From Burkholderiales bacterium (GTDB lineage Bacteria > Pseudomonadota > Gammaproteobacteria > Burkholderiales > SG8-39): DNA of 64,000 nt. Where the stretch lies: contig JAOSJV010000010.1 of the NCBI GenBank assembly GCA_027493935.1, forward strand, positions 372,001 to 436,000. Reading direction: 5' to 3'. The position numbers and the translations under genes were made by a program. Under the pieces are notes generated by a model. It did no database searches and was not told the DNA's origin. It saw only the letters and a program-made list of their open reading frames with translations. Below, piece by piece: positions 55,426-64,000 of the stretch; positions within the stretch are counted from its first letter, which is position 1; the number at the start of each line of letters is the position of its first letter.

Positions 55426-55892
55426 CGCGTCTTCTTCCCGCTGCCGTCCTGCCGGCCCGCGGGATCGCGCCGGACCCGCGCACCGGATTGCGGCGTAGGC
55501 GGCGGCTGCGGCGCCGGCGGCGACTGCAGCAGCGACCACCACGCCTCGAACGGATTTCCCCGATCGGCCGCGCTGCCGGCGTCCGCGCCCTGCGTCGCCG
55601 TCTGGCCCCCTTCCTCTCCGGCACGACGGCTCGCATGCTGGCCCAGCGATTGTTGTGCCGACTGCAGCGCCGCCAGCGTCGCCTGCTGCATCTCGAGGCC
55701 CTGGATGCTCATCTTCACGACATTGAGGTTGAGCGTCAGCCAGTGCTCGACCGACCGAAGATCGGCGATGCGCTTCTCGACGTCGGCGGGGTTCACGAGC
55801 GGCACGACCATACCGGGAAGCGGCAGCGACATCGGTGCCCACATGCGCCGCAGGAAGTCCAGTGGATCGGACGGCGGATTCTGATCACTCAT
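55422..55892 (-). CDS. PhaM-like granule-associated protein
   Basis: 156 residues from ATG 55892. N-terminal block DPLDFLRRMWAPMSLPLPGM and VVPLVNPADVEKRIADLRSV-EHWLTLNLNVVKMSIQGLEM match the PhaM family, which binds PHA granules, DNA and PHA synthase in Ralstonia eutropha. The C-terminus is Pro/Lys-rich and basic (RRDPAGRQDGSGKKTR), as expected for the DNA-binding tail. No PHA synthase is in the window. Overlaps the FIST gene by 4 bases. The name rests on pattern memory, not on a search. Confidence 0.7.
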   Translation of the reverse strand: MSDQNPPSDPLDFLRRMWAPMSLPLPGMVVPLVNPADVEKRIADLRSVEHWLTLNLNVVKMSIQGLEMQQATLAALQSAQQSLGQHASRRAGEEGGQTATQGADAGSAADRGNPFEAWWSLLQSPPAPQPPPTPQSGARVRRDPAGRQDGSGKKTR

Positions 55893-56067
55893 CGGGAAAG
55901 CCTCCGTATGCGGCCTGGCGAGCGCGGCGGGCAAGGCGACCCCGGAAGGGATCCGTCTGACGAACGGCGGATGCGCCGACTCGCGCCCGGACCAGCGCGA
56001 CGCGTCTTAGTGTAGAGCCTATCGCCGAATCGCGGCGCGGTCGGCGGCCGACGGCGTCGCGTCCGGC

Positions 56068-56709
56068 TCAGGCCGCAGGCGACGGTGCCTCGGTCTTGGC
56101 GTTCACGCAATCCAGCAGGTGCCACATACCGAGCGGCGCCAGGCGCGTGTTGCGCACCAGCCGCAGGGGCGCGCCGACCAGGAGATCGTCGACCGCCAGA
56201 TCGGAGCGCCAGCCGAGACGCTCGCAGATCGGCGAGATCGCCCGCTCGACCATGCGCACCAGGCGGTTGCCGTTGGTGAAGTGGTTGATGATCAGAATGC
56301 GCCCGGCGGGACGGCACACTCGCGCCATCTCGCTCAGCGCGCGGCGAAAGTCCGGAATGACTGTCATGACGTAGGCCGCGACGACGACGTCGAAGCTGTC
56401 GTCGGCGAACGCCATCGCCTGCGCGTCCATCCGCAGGAGCTCCACGTTACGCAGCCCCTGCGCCTGCACCTGGCGCGCGGCCCGCGTGAGCATGCCCTCC
56501 GAAACGTCGATCCCGACCAACTGGCAGCTCCTCGGGTAGCGTGCGAGCGCGAGCCCGGTGCCGATGCCGACCTCGAGCACGCGGTCACCGGGCCGGACGT
56601 CCAGCCCTTCGGCCGCCGCAACGCGCCCCGGCTCGAACACGCCCCCGAACACGCGGTCGTAGAACCTGGCGTACCGGTCGTAAACGCGCTCAATACTGCG
56701 TGCATCCAT
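56068..56709 (-). CDS. Class I SAM methyltransferase, PmtA-like phospholipid N-methyltransferase
   Basis: 213 residues. AdoMet motif I VLEVGIGTGLALARYP, then VGIDVSEGMLTRA, MDAQAMAFADDSFDVVVAAY, and a C-terminal basic segment. The IERVYDRYARFYDRVFG start is like that of phosphatidylethanolamine N-methyltransferases (PmtA) of Rhodobacter and Sinorhizobium. A general methyltransferase of the UbiE type is an alternative. Lies 42 bases downstream of the patatin gene on the same strand. Intact. Confidence 0.8.
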   Translation of the reverse strand: MDARSIERVYDRYARFYDRVFGGVFEPGRVAAAEGLDVRPGDRVLEVGIGTGLALARYPRSCQLVGIDVSEGMLTRAARQVQAQGLRNVELLRMDAQAMAFADDSFDVVVAAYVMTVIPDFRRALSEMARVCRPAGRILIINHFTNGNRLVRMVERAISPICERLGWRSDLAVDDLLVGAPLRLVRNTRLAPLGMWHLLDCVNAKTEAPSPAA

Positions 56710-56751
56710 TCTTTCGATCTCCCCTTCTTCTACAGGCCGCCGTCGACCGGA

Positions 56752-57879
56752 CTAACCGGTCAGGAACTGCCGAACCTCGTCGCCGCGCGCCATCGCGTCG
56801 TCGTACCCGAGCCGGATCAGGGCGCCCGTGAACCCAGGCTCGAAGAGCAGGTAACTCGACAGGTTCGAGCCGTTGCGGTTCATCGCACCCACCGCCCGCA
56901 GCAGGAAGCGCACCGGGCGGGGCAGATCATACAGGTGTCGCCCCGCGATGCGCTCGATCGGCCGGGAGGGCGAGATTACCAGCACATCGACGTGCCGTAG
57001 CGGCACGCCAGAGGCGCCCAGGCGGTCCTGCGGGACCAGGCTGATCGTCCGGTTGATCCGCTGCAGGCGCTCGATGTCGACGTTCAGGCTGTCCAGGAAA
57101 ATCGAGTTGAGCGCGTGGCCCGCGATCTGCGCGAGCGACGGATAGAGGTTCGAGCGCACGCGCGCGTCGGCGGTCTGACGACCGGTGCCGATTACCAGCA
57201 CGCGATCGGCGCCGAGGTGCAGCGCCGGGCTGATCGGGGCGATCTGGCGCATCGAGCCGTCGCCGAAGTACTCGCGGTGGACCTTGACCGCGGGGAAAAT
57301 GAACGGCAGGGCGCTCGAGGCCATCAGGATGTCGGTGTTGATCGGCGTCGCGCTGCCGACCCGCTGGGTGCGCTCCCACTCGACCGCCTCGGGCCCGCCC
57401 TGGTAGAACGACACGCTCTGCCCGGAACTGTAGCCCGAGGCGGTGACCGAGAGCGCGTACAGCGTGCCGGCGTCGATGTTCTGCTGGATGCGGCCGTAGT
57501 CCATCGTCCGGTCGAGCAGCTCGCGCAGGGGAGTGTTGTCGAGCAGCGACACCGGGTTCGCGCGGTTGAGCAGCATGAGCGCCGAGAGCCATCGGCCGCC
57601 GGTCCGAACGATGCTCCACGCGTCCGCCCGGTAAACCTGACCGACGTGGAAGTGCTCCCAGATCTCGATCAGACCGCGCACGCCTAGGGCGAAATTGTAG
57701 GCGTGAATGGCGAGCGCGGCCGCGTTGATCGCGCCTGCCGAGGTTCCGCACAGTACGGGGAACGGGTTCCACGCTGGTCTCTCGAGGATCTCGCTCACCG
57801 CGCGCAGCACGCCCACCTGGTAGGCGGCCCGCGCGCCCCCGCCCGTGAGTATCAGGCCGGTCTTCTTGCGTCCCGTCAT
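56752..57879 (-). CDS. Patatin-like phospholipase
   Basis: 375 residues. Oxyanion loop GGGARAAYQVGVL, serine nucleophile in CGTSAGAINAAAL (GxSxG) and catalytic Asp in YFGDGSMRQ (DGS). The rest includes a C-terminal extension with SYLLFEPGFTGALI. No signal peptide, so probably cytosolic or membrane-associated; in some bacteria patatin enzymes act on phospholipids in membrane turnover. It is followed by the PmtA-like methyltransferase. Intact. Confidence 0.9.
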   Translation of the reverse strand: MTGRKKTGLILTGGGARAAYQVGVLRAVSEILERPAWNPFPVLCGTSAGAINAAALAIHAYNFALGVRGLIEIWEHFHVGQVYRADAWSIVRTGGRWLSALMLLNRANPVSLLDNTPLRELLDRTMDYGRIQQNIDAGTLYALSVTASGYSSGQSVSFYQGGPEAVEWERTQRVGSATPINTDILMASSALPFIFPAVKVHREYFGDGSMRQIAPISPALHLGADRVLVIGTGRQTADARVRSNLYPSLAQIAGHALNSIFLDSLNVDIERLQRINRTISLVPQDRLGASGVPLRHVDVLVISPSRPIERIAGRHLYDLPRPVRFLLRAVGAMNRNGSNLSSYLLFEPGFTGALIRLGYDDAMARGDEVRQFLTG

Positions 57880-57986
57880 GTCGCCTGCGCCTCGCGGAGC
57901 CCGCCCGGCGCTCCTCCCGGCCGGATCGAGCCGAGAGTGTAGCGAAACGGCGCGCGCTGACGCCAGCGCGCCGCGCGCCGGTCGGG

Positions 57987-60269
<2,283 letters not shown>

Positions 60270-60384
60270 GGTCCGGCCGGTCGTTCAAGCGGGGTCGCGG
60301 GAATGCAACCGATTATAGGTCATGCAATACTTCCGTCTTGCGGGGGCACGCGGCGCACACCTGATCGCCGGCTCCCGCCCGGCA

Positions 60385-61024
60385 ATGCCAGTGCGCATAG
60401 ACGATACGTCCGACGTGCTGCTGGTCGTGGACGTGCAGAACGCGTTCGTGCCCCGCGGCAACCTCGCGGTGGCGCGCGGCGACGAGGTCGTCGCGATCGC
60501 GAACCGCGTCGCGCGCGCGTTCGCGAACGTCGTACTCACCCAGGATTGGCATCCCGCCGGGCACGTCTCATTCGCGTCCAGCCATCCCGGACGGCGGCCG
60601 TTCGAGAAGATCCGACTAGCGTACGGCGACCAGATCCTCTGGCCCGACCATTGCGTTCAGGGCACCCCGGATGCGGAGCTCCATGCGGGCCTCTCGATCC
60701 CCCACGCGCAGCTCATCTTGCGCAAGGGCTATCACCCTGGCGTGGACAGCTACTCGGCGTTCCTCGAGGCGGACCGGACGACCAGCACGGGGCTCGCCGG
60801 CTATCTCGCGGCACGCGGACTGCGGCGCGCGTTCCTGTGCGGGCTCGCAACGGATTTCTGCGTCGCGTGGTCGGCGACCGACGCGCGGCGGCTCGGGTTC
60901 GAGGCGCTGGTGATCGAGGATGCGTGCCGCGCGATCGACACCGAGGGGGTCGCTCGCCGCCGCGTGGCGCGAAATGGCGGCCACGGGCGTCGGCCGGATC
61001 CGCGCCGATGACTTGACGCGGTGA
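60385..61024 (+). CDS. pncA: Nicotinamidase (frameshifted near the end)
   Basis: Deamidates nicotinamide to nicotinate for NAD salvage. The catalytic triad is in LLVVDVQNAF (Asp), LILRKGYHPG (Lys) and GLATDFCVAWSA (Cys); metal site DWHPAGHVSFAS. A GGGGG at 60945-60949 (expected four) shifts the frame at DTEG; the intended end is SLAAAWREMAATGVGRIRAD followed by DLTR. Corrected length 212 residues. I use ATG 60385 (MPVRIDDTSDVLLV); the frame is also open from 60322. Confidence 0.92.
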
Positions 61025-61175
61025 CCGGTCACGGATGCGGTGCGGTCAGCGCTCGCGCCGGGCTTCGTGCCGCGCGCGGCACAGCCGCCCGGGCAGGCGC
61101 TCGAGCGCGGTGCGCCGGCCGCGACGGATCGGCGCGATGATGCCGGGCGCGATCGAGGCGCACGATTTTTGCCGC

Positions 61176-61181
61176 TAGAAT
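61176..61181 (+). promoter_or_regulatory. Candidate -10 element for the aminotransferase
   Basis: TAGAAT preceded by GATTTTTGCCGC, like the elements before trxA and rho. It sits only 12 bases before the ATG at 61193, so it would give a nearly leaderless transcript or point to a start further in (61247). Confidence 0.4.
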
Positions 61182-61192
61182 CCCGCTCGACG

Positions 61193-62386
61193 ATGCCGCA
61201 CGCCCGCGCCGAAACGAGCCGCGCCGCCGTACACCTCGCCGCACGCATGGCGGACATCGAGCCGTTCCACGTGATGGAGATCCAGCGCAGGGCGTTCGAG
61301 ATGGACGCGGCGGGACGGCACGTGGTGCACATGGAGATCGGACAGCCGGATTTTGCGGCACCCGCGCCGGTGATCGAAGCGGCGATCGCGGCGATGCGCC
61401 GCGAGCCGATGGGGTACGCGCCCTCGCTCGGGCTGCCTGCGCTGCGCGCGGCGATCGCGCGCTTCTACGCCGAGCGCTACGGCGTCGAGATCGGCATGGA
61501 GCGCGTGCTGGTGACCGCGGGCGCCTCAGGCGCGTTCCTGATCGCGCTCGGCGCGCTGGTCGACCCGGGCGACGAGGTGTTGATGCCCGACCCCTGCTAC
61601 CCGTGCAACCGCCATTTCGTGCGGCTGTTCGGGGGCGAGGCGCGCTGCATCCCGGTCGACGAGCGCAGCGGCTACCAGCTGACGCGCGCCGAAATCGAGC
61701 GCGGCTGGGGCGCGCGCACGCGCGGCGTGCTGCTCGCCTCGCCGTCGAACCCCACCGGGACGATCATCGGAGCTCCGGAGCTCTCCGCGATCATGGACTG
61801 GGTGCACGCGCGCGGCGGGTTCGTCCTGGTGGACGAGATCTACCACGAGCTCGTCTATGGCGACCCGCAGCCCAGCGCCGCGGCGCTGTCCGACGATGTG
61901 TTCGTCGTCAACAGCTTCTCGAAGTACTTCAACATGACCGGCTGGCGGCTGGGCTGGATCGTGGCGCCGGCGCGCTACGGGCGTGCGCTCGAGCGGCTCG
62001 CGCAGAACCTGTACATCTGCGCGTCGGTGCCGGCACAGCATGCGGCGATCGCCGCGCTCGCGCCGGCGGCCCTGGCGATCTTCGAGGAGCGCCGGCGCGA
62101 GTTCCAGCGCCGGCGCGACTTCCTCGTGCCGGCGCTGCGCGAACTGGGCTTCAGGGTACCGCTCACGCCGGAGGGGGCGTTCTACGTGTACGCCGGGTGC
62201 GAGGCGTTCGACGAGGACAGCCACGCGCTCGCGCTGCGCCTGCTCGAGCGCGCCGGGGTGGCGATCACGCCAGGCATCGATTTCGGGGTTCATCGCCCCG
62301 AGCATCACGTGCGCTTCGCCTACACGCGAGCCCTGGAGGAGCTGCGCGAGGGCGTCGAGCGCATGCGCGCGGAGCTCGTGCGCTGA
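61193..62386 (+). CDS. Pyridoxal-phosphate aminotransferase, class I/II
   Basis: 397 residues, fold type I. PLP lysine in VNSFSKYFNMTGWRLGW, ASPSNPTGT motif, and the N-terminal HMEIGQPDFAAPAPVIEA and YAPSLGLPALRAAIA. Similar proteins act on aspartate, alanine or aromatic amino acids; substrate not decided. Two possible starts: ATG 61193 and ATG 61247 (MADIEPFHVMEIQ), the second starting nearer the usual fold. The TAGAAT right before 61193 slightly favours 61247. Intact. Confidence 0.9.
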   Translation: MPHARAETSRAAVHLAARMADIEPFHVMEIQRRAFEMDAAGRHVVHMEIGQPDFAAPAPVIEAAIAAMRREPMGYAPSLGLPALRAAIARFYAERYGVEIGMERVLVTAGASGAFLIALGALVDPGDEVLMPDPCYPCNRHFVRLFGGEARCIPVDERSGYQLTRAEIERGWGARTRGVLLASPSNPTGTIIGAPELSAIMDWVHARGGFVLVDEIYHELVYGDPQPSAAALSDDVFVVNSFSKYFNMTGWRLGWIVAPARYGRALERLAQNLYICASVPAQHAAIAALAPAALAIFEERRREFQRRRDFLVPALRELGFRVPLTPEGAFYVYAGCEAFDEDSHALALRLLERAGVAITPGIDFGVHRPEHHVRFAYTRALEELREGVERMRAELVR

Positions 62387-62418
62387 CCGCCGCGGGAGCG
62401 GCCGTGGCCGGGCGGCCG

Positions 62419-62889
62419 CTACCGCAGCGCCTCGCGGACGATCTCGTCGAGCAGCCGTGCCACGTCGGCCATCCCTCTTCCCTGCGCCGGCCGCCGGTAG
62501 GCCACGTGAACGCGACCGGTCTCGCCCGCGCCCTCGGCCAGCGTGTACACCGCAATCGTGTAGGGACAATAGACGATCTGGTGCGGATCGGCCTCCATCA
62601 TCGCGCGCGAAATGCGCGCGCTGCAGAACTCGAGGATCTCCGCCTTGCCGTACAGGCGGCGGGCTGCACCGACGTCCGGCGCCGTCCGATCGAGCATGTC
62701 GCCGACGTGCGCGACGCGGTCGATGACCAGGCCCTTGCCCTCGATCGCCGCGACCACGGCGTCCTTGACGTCGCCGAAGGTGCCCCGGCCGGCGGAGCGC
62801 ACGATCTCGTCCGCGCCAGCGCCGGCGGTGATCGTCACGGTTGCGGCGCCGACCACCGCCGAAAGCAGGCGCGCGCGGAACGACGGCAT
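62419..62889 (-). CDS. DUF302 family secreted protein
   Basis: 156 residues. Signal peptide MPSFRARLLSAVVGAATVTI-TAGAGA, then the DUF302 region DVKDAVVAAIEGKGLVIDRV and LEFCSARISRAMMEADPHQI-VYCPYTIAVYTL with a typical CxxY. Function unknown; members are often near redox or sulfur genes. Likely periplasmic. 14 bases downstream of the lytic transglycosylase. Intact. Confidence 0.85.
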   Translation of the reverse strand: MPSFRARLLSAVVGAATVTITAGAGADEIVRSAGRGTFGDVKDAVVAAIEGKGLVIDRVAHVGDMLDRTAPDVGAARRLYGKAEILEFCSARISRAMMEADPHQIVYCPYTIAVYTLAEGAGETGRVHVAYRRPAQGRGMADVARLLDEIVREALR

Positions 62890-62903
62890 CGCGGCGACCC
62901 GCC

Positions 62904-63626
62904 TCAGGCGGCAGAGCCGGACTGCCCCGGCCGTTCGACCGCCGTACCGGCCGCCTGCTGGCGCAGCCGGTCCTTCTCCGCGAGCACCTTCTGTGCGTAC
63001 TGGTTCTGCGGATCTTCCGGCGCGCCTGCATACATCTGCAGCCCGCCCTGCAAATCGCCGGCGCGGCGGATGTAGTCACTCAGGATCTCGGCGCCCACAC
63101 GGATGTTGGTGCGCGGGTCGAGCAGAGACTGTTCGCCACCGTGATAGGCGAGCTTGTCGAGGTGGAAGCGCGGCACGACCTGCATCAGACCCTTCGCGCC
63201 ATAGGTGCTCTCGGCGATCGGGTTGAAACTCGACTCGACGGCCACCACCGCGAGGATCAGGAGTGGGTCGAGCCCGCTGCGCTGCGCGGCGTGAAATGCC
63301 TCGCTGACCAGCTCCGCCGTCACCTCGCTGGACACCCGGTACTTCCGCGCGAGATAGCCCGCGAGCACGCGCTGGCGCGGCTCGGCGAGCCGGGCCTCAA
63401 CCGTCGCCGGCGCCGCGCTCGTGGCGACGTCGCGCTTCCTGTCTACTGCGGGCACCCCGGGCGCGCTCGCGGCGTCGGCGTCCTTCGGCCAGTCGGCCGG
63501 ACCGCCGAGCGCCAGGAAAAGGAACGCCAGCAGCCCGAAGCCCGCGAGGCCGTTGTGGACGGCCGCGAGCAGGGTCGCACCGGCGCGCCGTGCGCGCTCC
63601 TTGATGTCGACCAGTCTCCATCTCAT
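62904..63626 (-). CDS. Lytic transglycosylase (SLT domain)
   Basis: 240 residues. A membrane-anchor helix (GLAGFGLLAFLFLALGG) at residues 30-46, then the SLT fold with catalytic Glu in VAVESSFNPIAES and AKGLMQVVPRFHL. Cleaves the MurNAc-GlcNAc bond to anhydro-MurNAc. Start ATG 63626 (MRWRLVDIKERARR); an upstream ATG at 63641 is also in frame. Followed by DUF302 on the same strand. Intact. The long leader before it is described separately. Confidence 0.9.
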   Translation of the reverse strand: MRWRLVDIKERARRAGATLLAAVHNGLAGFGLLAFLFLALGGPADWPKDADAASAPGVPAVDRKRDVATSAAPATVEARLAEPRQRVLAGYLARKYRVSSEVTAELVSEAFHAAQRSGLDPLLILAVVAVESSFNPIAESTYGAKGLMQVVPRFHLDKLAYHGGEQSLLDPRTNIRVGAEILSDYIRRAGDLQGGLQMYAGAPEDPQNQYAQKVLAEKDRLRQQAAGTAVERPGQSGSAA

Positions 63627-64000
63627 CCGCGCTGCCTCCAAGCTTCCACGGCCGGTGCACGATACTCGCCGGCCGCATCGGACACCGGTGCGCCGCCGCC
63701 CTGCGGGTGCACCGCCAATAGAGCCGCTCGGCGGGTGTAGTCGTTATGCGCAGTCGCCGAATGACCGCAGGGGCTGCGGCTCCGGTGACCGTAAGGCGTC
63801 CGCAGGTGGGTGCTGCTCCGGCCCCCTCGGCCGGTACCGCCACCGTCGGAATTGCGGGTCAAAGAATACCCGAAGCTGACTCGAAAATCCAGTCTAATTA
63901 GAGCCTTAGTGCGTCGGATGGACGGCAAAAAAACCAGCCGTCTCAAGGTCTTGCTGCTGCGGCGCACAATAAAAAAATTTTGGGAGGAAGGGTCCCCGGC
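63627..64000. other. Unexplained leader region with AT-rich end
   Basis: About 370 bases with no credible gene. Bases 63860-63990 are much richer in A and T than the rest of the window. They include GACGGC-(A7CCA)-GCCGTC, a perfect 6-bp stem (63921-63942), and an A7 and T4 patch at 63971-63981. It could be a promoter or a structured leader of the transglycosylase, but I recognise no known riboswitch. Confidence 0.4.

Noticed and set aside
63623..63967. 114-residue minus-strand ORF at the window end
   Set aside because: Basic, no motif, overlaps the AT-rich leader; not convincing as protein.

Overview
The window is very GC-rich (roughly 70% by eye), almost entirely coding, and reads as a chromosomal segment of a betaproteobacterium. 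The gene order purF-cvpA-dedD(SPOR)-folC-accD-trpA-trpB-trpF-truA-fimV-asd-leuB-leuD-(entericidin-like)-leuC on the minus strand is the classic betaproteobacterial supercluster. The blocks trxA-rho-rpmE and orn/STE24 protease/phhB/rsgA/CobD-family also fit that class. I cannot name the genus. I see no tRNA, rRNA, CRISPR, prophage or insertion sequence.

Layout. 1-15.3 kb (minus): purine, folate, fatty-acid, tryptophan, aspartate-semialdehyde and leucine biosynthesis with truA and the polar protein FimV. 15.3-28.7 kb: an M48 lipoprotein protease and MFS transporter (minus), a large membrane-embedded spermidine-synthase-like protein (plus), aroC, a DUF2339 giant membrane protein, an LplT-PlsC-type transporter/acyltransferase fusion, an ArsR regulator, a CBS protein and the 7Fe ferredoxin FdxA (minus). 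28.9-40.4 kb: trxA, rho, a tandem-repeat array, rpmE, a GT83-like glycosyltransferase, pgi, DUF6494, a FAD-linked oxidase, orn, an STE24-type protease, phhB, rsgA and a DUF2007 protein. 40.4-49.5 kb: a CobD-family protein, then a thioester alpha-2-macroglobulin and penicillin-binding protein 1C pair. 49.4-60.3 kb (minus): Nudix, BT1-family transporter, CoA-type Nudix, quinone oxidoreductase, SDR, FIST, PhaM-like, a PmtA-like methyltransferase, patatin phospholipase, and MaeB. 60.3-64 kb: nicotinamidase, aminotransferase, DUF302, lytic transglycosylase, and an unexplained AT-rich leader.

Two things stand out. First, the 3' end of rho (last 24 codons plus stop) is repeated four more times in a 162-bp tandem array between rho and rpmE, with identical coding parts; this is the most unusual structure here. 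Second, about 25 single-base frameshifts break genes including essential ones (accD, rsgA, trpB, pgi, orn). Many sit at short G, C or A runs where adding or removing one base restores a conserved motif. I read them as uncorrected long-read assembly errors rather than decay. Coordinates for broken genes span the whole inferred gene and the likely break point is given.

How the genes work together: the left third is housekeeping biosynthesis in operons with start/stop overlaps (trpF/trpB/trpA, leuD/leuB). The right third is envelope-oriented: periplasmic defence and peptidoglycan (A2M, PBP1C, lytic transglycosylase), phospholipid modification (PmtA-like, patatin, LplT-PlsC) and possibly carbon storage (PhaM-like).
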